A DNA stretch of 64,000 nucleotides from contig OZ038320.1 of NCBI GenBank assembly GCA_964035795.1, positions 11,692,118 to 11,756,117 of the forward strand, read 5' to 3'. Made by a program: the position numbers and the translations under genes. A model generated the notes under the pieces. The model ran no database searches. It was not told the origin of the DNA and saw nothing but the letters and a program-made list of their open reading frames with translations. Of this stretch, positions 53,006 through 64,000 are shown in pieces; the stretch's first letter is position 1, and the number at the start of each line of letters is the position of its first letter. Source of the stretch: Pterobdella sp. o SKG-2022 (taxonomy: Eukaryota > Annelida > Clitellata > Hirudinida > Piscicolidae).

Positions 53006-56000
53006 ATACATTTTTGTTTATACACTGAAATAATTTTATAATTATTCTAATATTTTTGTTGTAGCTATGTGGAATTCGGTTAAATGTTGTTCAATCATGT
53101 ATTATTATTTTGAGGCCAGAGGCTTCAACAAATATATGCGCAAAAGTAAGCTCAAGTTTGAACGTTTGATGATTAAATATATAAAAGTACTCATGAAATA
53201 TTTGTACCTCTGTTCTGAAACTTTATTCCATACATGGTACTGACATTTGGCCATTTACTGTTAATGGTTGTTTCCTGATTTAATCCGATAAATTAAAGTC
53301 GTTCAAACTACTACTACAACTAAATTAATAGAATTTTGTTGGCAATTTTTTGAAAACACTCGAAAAAGTTATTAACAAACATAAAGATGTAATGCAAATA
53401 TAAAGCATGGTATAAAGAACGCTACAACCTAGCGATAAACTTTTCAAAAGGTCTACATTAAAAACCCTTTGAGTTATTTGTATCGTTGAATATTTTAATT
53501 ATTTTCTCATTCAAAAAAATATTTATAAGCTTCAAGCTAGATAAATATTGAACAAAACGTTTTGTATATTTCAATACGAAGTATATAACACAATAAGTTG
53601 ATCATACAGTGGCCTAGAAACTCTTAGAGTTAAAGCCACTATAATCATATCATATAAAAAAAACATATCCGTTATTGTATTGTTTTGTATTGTATACAGC
53701 CAAAAAGCTACTTTTTAAAAACAATACTTTATAACACAATATTGAATAAAGACTTCAATATTGCGTTTTCAAACAAGTTCAAACAGCCAAAATAGAATAC
53801 TACAAGGTTAAAACCCTACATATAAAATTTGATTTAAAATTTCATATTTCAAATTGAAGTAGCTGAGCACGTAAAACAGCTAGCTCATAATGGTGTGAGG
53901 CTTTATAGAGCTCTTTCTACGGGCTAGATAACAATTCCCTAAACAAATTCCTATCATTATTTCATACATGTTTTTATATAGCTTTGTTTCATGAAAAACT
54001 GTTTAATATATTTTTTTCGTAATTGTTTTTTTTAGTTTTTAAGCAATTTGATATAAATAGAGAAGAAATTGAAAGGTTTGTGATTTGAAAGCTTAACAGT
54101 GTAATGAATTAGGAATAATGTATCTTTTTATTTTATTAAATTCTATTTTATTTAAATCAAAAAAAACCTTTTAAAAAATTTAATTAATATGATTTTTATA
54201 TAGAACAAAAATTGTTTTCTAAAAAGTAAAATTTAATGTTGATTTATTGAGAAATGGTTCAATAATCAGAAAAAAGCTATCATGTTTTTGAACAAATTCT
54301 TTTAACTAGAGGCTTGCAAATTTTTCGATAAAAACAACAATTTCCAAAATTTTCATTAAGCTTATTAATCTTTTCAAAAAGAGTTTTCTTCAACCTAATA
54401 AAAACTTTTTTCAAACCAATTCCCCTGAATCTATATCTCAAAAAGCAATTTTTTCTCCGAGTCATTATGAACGTTTTCAAATCCTAGCTATTGATTTTCG
54501 TCTTCCATTAATTAGAAACATCGAACATGGGACAAACTTTGTTTATTAAAAATAAAACAGTGTAATTAGATAAAATGAAAGAGACCAATTTTTTACTTCA
54601 GTCTCAAGAGTCCTATTAGTTATCTTTCCATTTTTATCTTGAGTTTATTTATAATAAGACGTGTTTATTCAGACTAATAACTTTTGGTATTATATATTTA
54701 GACGATTTCAACAGTTATCTAGTAATGCAGGATTAATCATACAGAGCACAGCAGAGAGTAAGTTATTAGTTTTCTTCTTTTGAACTGTCGCTGTTATTTT
54801 GTTCCAGTCTCGTATATTTTTGACTGCGTTTGATTGTTTGACATTCTATTCATACGCTTCAAGATGTTTATTTTGCTTCTTTGAAGTTTTCAAGTGTTTG
54901 AGTTATTTTTTCGAAAAACTTGCTTTAAAACGTTTCAAATAATTCATTTAATACCTTCCTCGTGAAATTTTAAAAAGACACTGACGTTTCTAACAAAATT
55001 TATAAAAAATGACTGTTGAAAGCTTTTCGTAAGATCAACTACCAGCAACAAGCACATTCTTAAGACTTAATCTCATTATTACTTATTTGCTAATGTAAGT
55101 GAGTCTTTCAAGAAGCTCCGTGCAGTTATAATGAACCTTAGTGATATTTTTAATGCGTTCCATCAAAAGTTAATCACAGTGCATCGTGGCATGAATACAC
55201 GTTTAAATGCGAAATATGAATCTTTGAACTGGTATATGAAATGAAATAATTTTCAAATGATTCTAAATTCATATCAAATTATAGTCTTTTTAGAAAATGA
55301 GTCATGAGAATTTTTATCAGAAATCATTAAAAAAAACTGATAAATATATCAGAATATAAAAAATTTCCTTCTACACGGAAAACAATTAACAAATTAATTA
55401 ATGAAAATTAAATAAAAATCAATTTTCATGCTTTTATCTGAAAATATTCTACTGTATTTCACGCACAGTTGTTTTTTGCTCAAAAGTTTTAACTTCATTC
55501 TATGCAATAACAATGGGCCCTTCTTTTTAATCGTTTCTTTAGCGTTGAATAGCTTAATGAAAGCGAATATAACTCGGAACTTAAAACATTATTTACTTTT
55601 TAGTTATCAGCTCTTTCTTTGCGTTTGTGCGTGGTTTTTGTCGAAAAACTTTTAATTTCCATTTAATTTATAATCTATTTGGAAAAACATATTGTGAAGA
55701 AAGGTCTAAAAATTCCTCAGTTATAATGCCCTCAGTAAGTTGAATTGGTTTCAATAATCATTTCGAGAAGCAACAAAAAAGTAACTGAAAAAATTTATAA
55801 ATCATCACTAAATTATCCATGAAACCTTTTTTGAAAAGTCTCAAAACTAATTTCACTTAACAATGAAAAAATACATAATATAGATTTAAAAAGACATTTG
55901 AAGATCGTTAAACAAAAAAATTCAATAAAAAATTGAAAATAATTGAAAAATGGATAATAAAATACCAGGATAAGAATATTGCAAAGAAAATAGTTACTTT

Positions 56001-58094
56001 TTAAAAGTGACTAGAAACTTGGTATATACCTGATAAGAGAGACCCACTAATTTCTCATTATATCACAATTATCTGTATCAATTCACTTACAAATTCCTAT
56101 CTAGAACTACACGTTCCTTAATTAATTTTTTTCTATTATGACAATGACAAAAATCTATCGAAAAATTTATTGTTTATCTTTTTCCCGCTATTTGATCGAA
56201 AATTTAGTACAGTTTAGTTATATTGAAATTAATTTCTGGGTGATGGTTCAATGAGTCAAAAAACTTAATCCTCTAACAAAAAACTTTGTAATTTAGCGTT
56301 TCTCTATTTTCTATTATTATTTATTATTTTTATTGATATTTTTTTGTTATGAATTGGTTATGCTCTTGTGGAGTTGTTTGTGCAAACACTAGCAGCTGTG
56401 TTGACTTTGTGAGGTGATCGTGTCTTGACTTTATTCTCTCTCTAAGCTCTCAAATAAATTTTTAAGTTTTTTCATTAATGAACATTTTTCACAGTTGTGA
56501 ATGCATGGAGTTCACTTTTCACACTTCCTACTAATAACTTATTAGAGAAACTCTTGTAAAAAGCTGATAATATCAAACTGTCTTGGTAATCTTTCAAAAA
56601 AATCTATTGTTTTTGATTGATCTATATACAACCAAAAATAATTTTTAAACGTTGTAGCTTTTGGCTCGTGTAAGTGGGTTTTCTGTAGCTTTTGTAGTAA
56701 TACGTGCACTAACTTGCAAATTCAGTTGTTCCAATGTCACTTTTGAGCTCCAAATGACTGAGTTTTAGTTTTGAAACCTCATTTTTTGCAAACTTACTTT
56801 GAATATGACCGAAAACACAAAAGAAATTGTGACGTTTTAATTTCTTGATGCACTCAAAAAACTGTTTGAAAATTTCAATAAAAATGACTTGAAACAACTT
56901 TTGTTTAGATTAACATCCTTTAGATCTCTTGTTGTAAACGATGTGTCACTGTGGCGATTAATTGAAATCTTTATCATTGGGATTCAAATATTATTTCAAA
57001 ATTTGATGAACAAGTTCTAATAAATATACAAATTATGTTGGTTGATTTAGGAAGAGTTTTAGATTCTATAAAGTAAATATTTATTCTTTCTAGCAAACAT
57101 TTTAGTAGTAAAAAATCCAATATTTGTTTTGGCTTGAATTAAGTGCTGTACGAGATATGTGCATTTGGATTTTTTGTGTGTGTGCATGTGTGCTTAAATA
57201 AATGTTTGTCTTTGCTCTTTCAGTCTTCAAAATTTTTTTTCAATAGAAGCAGTATGATGTTTCATTTTCTGGTATGCATTCATGCCGATAAAATAATTAT
57301 TAATTTTCAACTCTATTAAGTTTATGCAAACTTCAAGAATTTTCTTCAACTCATAATTTTTATTTTACTTATTTTACGAACAAATTCAATTTTGGATGAA
57401 TTTATTTTTGCTTTTGAAAATATTCGAAAAATTTAAAAACGCAAAACGAGCTGCCATCGATCAAAACAACCATTAGAGATCGCACTTGTTAACAAAACTC
57501 CAAATTTACAATCACAAAAATAATTGAAGAAAAACTTTGATAAAATATTTCATTGATTTCAAACATGGTGATGTTGTCGAAGGTTTAATGAAAAGTACTG
57601 AAAATATATGGAATCCAAAATTTATTAGTTTCAAATTCCGTAAATAATATTCTTACATGAACCTCTTCTGAATTTTATGCTTAAATTACCCTTGAAGTTT
57701 TTATAGCACTTGAAAATAAAATTAATCCCAACCTTCTTAAGAGTCTAAAATCAAACAGAGTTTAGGTGAACAAATAAGTTGAAAAATAGATAAAGACATA
57801 AAATTAGTTACTTAAAAAAAGATTCCTTATATCAATAAAAACAATATATTATCATATTTTTTTTCATAAAAAGAGATATTTATTACACAATTTCAAATTT
57901 TTTTCTAGCCTTTAAATTTTTTTTGATCATGCATGAGAATCCAGCTCAAAATTTTTTGTACAGTTTTCATAAGTTTTTACTTGGTTGTTTGATTCACATT
58001 AAATAATTAATTTTTAAATTTTATATCACATATAACTTTATGCTGATTCAGAATTCTAATGCAAGAGATTAAAGGCGAAGATGTCAAACGGATC

Positions 58095-58106
58095 GGGAAT
58101 CGAACC
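58095..58106 (-). other. B-box-like tRNA/SINE promoter word
   Basis: On the minus strand this reads GGTTCGATTCCC, the T-loop/B-box consensus of tRNA genes. The surrounding bases do not fold into a full tRNA: only three of five T-stem pairs form, and no A box or acceptor stem was found. It may be a relic of a tRNA-derived SINE or chance. Confidence 0.25.
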
Positions 58107-61100
58107 ATAACTTATGACCCACCCCTTCCCTCAACGATTTGGGTGTTTGAAATTGTTTTCAGATACATATAACAAACCAAAGGTATTTGTATCAAGGGTG
58201 ATTTGCAAAAAGCCGTTATTTTTAACGCATAATCAGCAACAAGGACAGTGCTAATCACAACTAGAACTAAGAATGCTCACCCATTATTAAGAAAAAGTGG
58301 AGTTTTGATTTTAATTCAAAGTAACGAAGTAATCGTTATGTTATTTTGCACAAACTTTTTTCAAAATTATGATATCAACAATTGGTTAGTAGTTTCATTT
58401 TGTGGTTTTAATATTTTAAAATTGAATATTCGTAAGTTTGCTACAAAATCTGAAATATTATTCAATAATTTTAGTTCAAACTTTCATAGAAATATTATTT
58501 CAAAACTTGATGTTATTTCGTACTTTTCTTGTTTTCTCTGTTGGGACGAATAAATATTTTTATACGTTGAAATTGCTTAATTAAAAATAAAAGTTCCAAA
58601 AAAATGAAAATACTCAATGTTTATGGAATTGCAAAAATTTGAAAAATAGAATAAAAATAAGACGTTTTTTTCACAATTTTTGCTTCAACGCTCTGTGTTA
58701 AATAGACCTATTGGATAAAAACTTGGTCCATAAACTGTTTTATCATTGAAAATTTTTATTTTTTGTGAAAAAAATAAAAATTTATTTGTTTGAAAATTTT
58801 TTTTATACTTATACAAAGAGAAACGTGAAAAAAATGTTGAAATATTCAAAACTGGGGTGTTAGTGGTAGGCGTAGTGAGACAAAATTAGCCAGATGTACA
58901 AAAAATATGAGTTTCTTGTAGAATCAAAGAATCAAATTTTTAACTACCCTGCGCAACAAAAATTTAAAAATTTAATCTGAGTTTTTTATTTTTTTGATAG
59001 TCCAATTGTAGTTTGAAAATTTGAACGTTTATTTCGACGGTATAAATTTTTCAAAGATAATTTTAAGATTATGAGAAAATGTTGAAAGTTAATAACCATA
59101 AATCTGCAATGACTGGTTGTTCAAAGATAATTCTTAAATAGATAAGAATATTAAGGTAATTAAATAAAAGAAATAAAAAGAACTGGCTTGAAAACTACAT
59201 AGTTAAATTTTAAAGTCTAAAAATAATTTCATAATTTGAAATTTTGTTCGAAAAGGCTAAAACCAATTTGTTTTCCGTTCCATTATAAAAAGACATTAAG
59301 ATTATTCAAATGATTTGCATCGAACACTCTTTTATGAATGACTTATCAAATGCTTTTAACATCTTACTAATTTAAAAAATGCATTTGTCAAGGCATTTAG
59401 TATCCATTCACTATTTAGGTTGTTTTTTGTTGCTTTGAGCGAGTTTGGTGGAAAAAGCTTTATTTAGAAATTTTTTCACGATTTTAGTTATTTTGTCAAC
59501 ACGCACAACACCACAACACCACAACTCCAGAACTCCAGAACTATTTTGTGGAAATACAGGCAAAAAAACTAAATATGCATCAATAACCTTTTATATGAGC
59601 TTTCGTGCAGTCAAATCTCATTTCATGTATTTTTCCATTTTCAATCACACTATCACAATATTTCAAGTTTGAATAAGTTTAAAAACAAATACATTTTTAT
59701 AATTAAAATAACCTATTTAATTAATAATAAAATAACATATTTAATTATATGGGTATAAAATTTGTAACCTTAAGCCATAATGAAAGTTTCATATTCATTT
59801 TTGAGTTATGTAAAAAGCTGGAAAAAATTTTAAAATATAAAGAAAAAAATATTAGTTTTGCATCAGAAAAATTGATGTTTTGAAGCTTTGGCAACATTTA
59901 GCCTTTGTCAATGCTTCAAAAATTTTGATTTTTAAAATGAAATAACAGAATTGTATTGAAAAAAAAATCGGAAGTTTAAATTTGTTAATGCTTGGAAAAA
60001 CTAATTATATTTTAATATCATACATTGAACATTAGAGCAATTCAATATAAACCTTAACACTCACTTTCCACCCTGGTGCTCAAAAAATAACTTCTGCCAT
60101 GTGAAAATCTTCAAGAACAAACATTTTGAGACGGAAATTTCGTTTAAAATATTTGGAATTTCTAAAATGTTATTTTTTGAGTGCATACATCTTGAATCTT
60201 GTAATAACCGTTAATCTCGCAGATGGTCCTCAAAAAAAAAGAAAAGTTCTTTTGCTTATTGAGTGTAAATTGTGTGTTCCTTTTCAAATAACCCAAATAC
60301 AAATTTTTGCTTTTCATTTCGGTTTTGAGGCATACATTCAAATTCTAAAGATAGCTAGGAGTTATGAATATATAAAACATACTCGTTACTATATGAAATT
60401 GATGAGCGATGATGTGAGTTGACTAGAAGTTCGAATTTTGTTTGAAAGTTTTATAGAGAATTTTGTATGGTATGAATTTTTAAAATTTTTGAAGTTTGAA
60501 ACTTTAAACACATTTTCATAACTCAATTAAATTTTCAAAAATTCCAAAATTTAAATTTGTTTTTAGTGTGAAATGGTTCATATTTGAATAATTTTTCAGA
60601 ATTAAAAAAGAATTTAAAAAAAAAGATTAAATGTTAAAAATTTTTTTAAAAGGTTAAAAATTTTCATATTTTTTTGAAAAAAACATTTTCATTTTAAAAA
60701 TTTATTAACAGTTTTTCGCCTAAATGAAATCTCAAAAAGTTTAATAAGCTTTCGAGCCTGGCAGCTATACTCCCGTAACTCTTGCTAACGTCACTAAAAT
60801 CTTATTTAATGGTGATAAAAAATATTCTGATATTAAAATTTGAGATAACATTAGCAAATAAATTTTGAGTTTTTTCTTCAAGTTTTTTATTGTTCTCGAT
60901 TCCTTTGGGAGTTTTAGACGTTTATATAGCCAAATTCCATCCATGCATTTTTTTATTATTCCCATTCATAGGTATATACTTATTAGTTTTTTGAGTTTTG
61001 TCTCCTATTTTTGTACATTCATCCAAAATTTTTGCCTCATTCTTTGTTTTAATTTTTTTGATTAGACGCTTCATGCAGCTCTAATATTTTAGTTTCAGTC

Positions 61101-61494
61101 AATTTTAATGCTTAAATACTGATAATCTGATTCTTTCACAAACTCGCTTCAATTTCGACCCATCATCTACACTTTCATCTTTTCATCAATATTATACAAG
61201 TATCCAATTACTTTAACATTCATCTTCGCATGCATACATTTTTTTATCTAATAATTTGTTCTTTATTTTATCTTCATACCCTTTCATCTGTACACCACCC
61301 CATCTTTCCACTCTTCTAATCCTGTGTTCTCTTATGTTTCTTGAAAATTGTTTCAATATTTTAATTTATTTCACTAATATATTTTCATACATTTTCTCAT
61401 AAATTTTTGCATTCAACCAAGCAAATAAAAGCTCATATTGGATATTATTTTTTGTTTATTCAATTAGAAATTCACTTTTGTGTTTTCTATTTGT

Positions 61495-62003
61495 CTATTT
61501 TGTTCTTCTACGACATTCGCAACCATTAATCATGTGAGCATTTGCTTCCTTTTTATTGACACTAATAACACTCATTAGTGCTCTTATTTCAAAACACTGA
61601 GTTTCGATTGTGTTTACACTTCCATTGTTGTCACACAACCAGTTTTGATAATAACTTTTATAACGAATTATCCTAACATTAACTGTCTCTAATAACGTAC
61701 AGTAATGTGGATTTAGAAACTTCATGATATAAGAATAAAAATCTGGTGATTTTCATGTATTATAGATAGTATTTTAGACCAAAAATTTTTTTTTAAGATA
61801 TCAGTTGGACACACTGAATATACCAATGAGAATTCTATTCAGAATACTTATTTAATGAGTTCTTAATTATAAGACAATCTTTTTCAAGAGGCAGCTTTTT
61901 AGAACTTCAAGAAGAAATAATCCATCAAATTTCTTTTCATTGTTTCACCATCAAAGCTCTCTGCACAATCTTCTGAAGCCATATAAACGTCATTTTCATC
62001 ATA
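61495..62003 (-). CDS. GDNF-receptor/GAS1-like Cys module exons (partial)
   Basis: Two exons on the minus strand join in phase: 62003-61949 and 61742 onward. They encode EDCAESF, then HYC...IIRYKSYYQNWLC...QCFEIRALMSVIS...INGCECRRR. The tail C-x3-RAL-x-SVI...GC-x-C, preceded by a helix ending in Cys, resembles the last helices of a GFR-alpha/GAS1 domain (C-x3-A...WC-x-C); two of the central cysteines of that domain are absent. The frame reaches a TAG at 61495-61497, but a GTAGAA donor after ECxC (exon end 61512, phase 1) is also possible and would match the phase of the exon at 52049. An upstream piece near 62190 (YDCMETCR) may be another exon. Alternatives considered are a cystine-knot ligand end (neurotrophin or IL-17 type), which fits the Cys pattern less well. 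Confidence 0.38.
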
Positions 62004-62219
62004 CTGTCGACTTTATTACAGTTGCTTGTTGGTAGTTAGTTCAGTAACGACCCTTATTGACCCCTTCTTTATTTCCAACTAGCTGGTGCTGAAAGCCGTA
62101 AAAGTCTATTATAGTTTTAATTCTTATTAATCAAGTTCTTATTCAGATCTGCCATTTTGGTTTTGAGTTGCATAGGATTACTTCGGCATGTTTCCATGCA
62201 GTCATACTGTTAACACGAG

Positions 62220-63812
62220 TTAATTTTTCATATCGTCACAAAACAACAATTCAAAAACAAAATTGGGCATATATTTAATTTTTTTTTGGATTTATTTTTA
62301 ATTTAATTATAAAGTGTAGAATAAAAGTACAATATGAAAAGTTTATTATTTGCCGAATCTCGTGAGCAAATAAGTTTTGGAGAGCTATTCTTTTAATAAT
62401 CGTCAACACAAGTGTTATTGCCGATCATAAAACAATAACTCACCAGCCATGATAGGTGTCATAGTAAAAATACATAATTATGTGAATTTAATATAAAGAA
62501 GTGACGACAAATTTTCCATGTTTTCCGCACACACTCAAAATTTCTGTTCATAAAACAGGGTAGGTTTACATTTAATTATTAGTGGACAATGTCAAACACT
62601 TTAGAAACTATTTAAGAATATACTACAATTTGAAGTGGTTCAACTTATACAAAATTCTTTTGTGAAGTTTACTTTATGAAGGTTCAGTCCAAACTTTACA
62701 CCCTTCCATTCAAGATTTGAGCGAGTTATGTTAACGAGGGAGTAGTGAGACTACAATGAAAATTCAATAAAAACTCATTCGAATTTGAAAATATTTCACG
62801 TAAAAACGTAGTTTATTTTTTAAAACATCTACACCAAACCAAATTTTTTCACAATACCCAAATAGTTTGTTTTGTTTTGAATTGACCGCGTTTCATTTGT
62901 TATTGCTCCATGCTACAAAATATTGTACATTTTTTTTCATAAAATTTCTTTACGATTTGAAAAATTTTGTTGAGTGAATCTCTAAAGGTTTCTTGAAAGC
63001 AGAGTTCAATTTCAAAAATAAATTGAGAAAGTTGTAGATAGGAAGAATCGGAAGAAGCAAAATAAAGTTATACGATCGAAATTGATGAAATTGCATCGAA
63101 AAATTACTGATAAAATTGCAATAAAGCGTAAATATATGTAAAAAAGCAAACAAATCAAATTTTATATTGATGTAGATGAATCTGAAATTACACTAATAAA
63201 AGAACTGCATAAATATAATTGCTGAAGAAGATTTTTAAATTGATTTGCTCTTACAATCATTGCTTTTTTATCGTTTTCTGAATGAAGAACAGATTAATGC
63301 ATCAGTTTGTATGCTTACATTGTTTTATGTTTGCTCTCTTACATAAACGTTTCTAAATACCAATTACATAAATCTTTTGCAAAATCAATCCAATCTAAGA
63401 ATTATTCCCAAATGGAATATTTTTTCAAAGTTTCATCTAAATAAAATACTTTTTCAATTTTTAAATTTTTCCTCACGCATTTTTCTGGGTGTTTTTCAAA
63501 ACATACACAAAAATTTAATCAATCATCAGAAAAAATTTTCAATTTTTGAAAAAATTGAATTATTTAAATGTTAATTTAATCGAAATATATAGAAACATAG
63601 AAAATTATACTTTTAAAACGTTAGGAACTATACTTTCAAACAAGAACGTTTTAATTGTGGCTACAAGTGAAAAATTTTAGAAATTTTTATAAAATGATCC
63701 AAAAAATGCATTCTTTATGGTGGTTTAATATTATTGCAAAATTCAATCAATCAAAATTCCATCAATCTTGCTTGTCCATATGGTGTTCATATGCCTTGGA
63801 AAACTCAAAGCT
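62220..63812. other. A+T-rich flank up to the gap
   Basis: No supported gene. A minus-strand ATG followed by a strong GTGAGT donor near 62450-62475 could be a first exon, but no matching continuation was established. Confidence 0.4.
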
Positions 63813-64000
63813 NNNNNNNNNNNNNNNNNNNNNNNNNNNNNNNNNNNNNNNNNNNNNNNNNNNNNNNNNNNNNNNNNNNNNNNNNNNNNNNNNNNNNNNN
63901 NNNNNNNNNNNNNNNNNNNNNNNNNNNNNNNNNNNNNNNNNNNNNNNNNNNNNNNNNNNNNNNNNNNNNNNNNNNNNNNNNNNNNNNNNNNNNNNNNNNN
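63813..64000. other. Assembly gap (Ns)
   Basis: Undetermined bases to the end of the window, indicating a scaffold join. The true gap length cannot be inferred. Confidence 0.99.

Larger units (their letters stand above)
52050..61494. other. Long region without a confident gene (possible intron)
   Basis: About 9.4 kb of A+T-rich DNA between the sushi-gene exon and the GDNF-receptor-like exons. The many 60-100 codon frames on both strands are low-complexity and lack splice context. Small coding-like patches are near 52389-52441 (+) and 60694-60793 (-). It could be intergenic, or one or more large introns if the two minus-strand models are one gene. Confidence 0.45.

Noticed and set aside
58075..58150. 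Complete tRNA gene around the B-box word
   Set aside because: The T-stem is mismatched and no acceptor stem, anticodon arm or A box could be paired.
58248..58553. 101-codon plus-strand frame
   Set aside because: No domain or splice context; content typical of random A+T-rich sequence.
60126..60422. 98-codon plus-strand frame
   Set aside because: Begins at TTG, composition follows base bias, and no similarity was recognised.
61495..61742. Neurotrophin or IL-17-type cystine-knot ligand
   Set aside because: The final CxC and the AL-to-Cys spacing are suggestive, but the preceding cysteines and the helix ending in NWLC fit a GDNF-receptor/GAS1-like module better; kept as an alternative only.

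Overview
The window is nuclear DNA of an animal. It is very A+T-rich (about three-quarters by eye), its protein-coding genes are split by GT-AG introns, and the families present (KDM4 demethylase, ROR/MuSK-type receptor kinase, SEA/EGF membrane protein, RABAC1/PRA1) are metazoan. Degenerate LINE pieces, a short block resembling the conserved core of cephalopod-type SINEs, and Asn/Lys/Gln-rich low-complexity insertions in proteins suggest, but do not prove, an A+T-rich spiralian (lophotrochozoan) invertebrate. The species cannot be named from the sequence.

Layout. 1-5356 (-): KDM4-type JmjN/JmjC/PHD lysine demethylase, 3' end outside the window. 5357-8552: intergenic, with a CR1/Jockey-like reverse transcriptase fragment. 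8553-10055 (-): relative of enolase-phosphatase E1 (ENOPH1) in which the catalytic motifs are lost, followed by a promoter-like block with paired CCAAT boxes. 10.2-14.7 kb: mostly featureless. 14666-17395 (+): uninterrupted ZDHHC24-like palmitoyltransferase gene with two very large low-complexity insertions. 19702-25517 (-): complete eight-exon ROR/MuSK-like receptor tyrosine kinase (signal peptide, two Ig domains, frizzled-type CRD, kringle, TM, kinase) with an altered DFG motif. 26773-32354 (+): complete fourteen-exon type I membrane protein (14 EB-like Cys repeats, SEA-like domain, EGF, TM, charged tail), divergent from the kinase gene. 32.4-35.4 kb: intergenic with a SINE-like core and a perfect hairpin. 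35427-36282 (-): PRA1/RABAC1. 36.8-39.7 kb: LINE remnants around a T-rich tract. 44778-52049 (-): 3' part of a membrane protein with a sushi domain and an Asn/Gln/Ser-rich cytoplasmic tail of about 580 residues. 52-61 kb: no confident gene. 61495-62003 (-): exons resembling a GDNF-receptor/GAS1 Cys module, possibly upstream exons of the sushi gene. 63813-64000: assembly gap.

The genes do not form an operon or pathway. They are ordinary neighbouring genes: chromatin modification (KDM4), lipid modification of proteins (DHHC), Rab/membrane traffic (PRA1) and three cell-surface proteins. All gene models were built by reading exon joins by hand. In most of them every intron phase agrees from exon to exon. 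The exception is one join in the ENOPH1-like gene.
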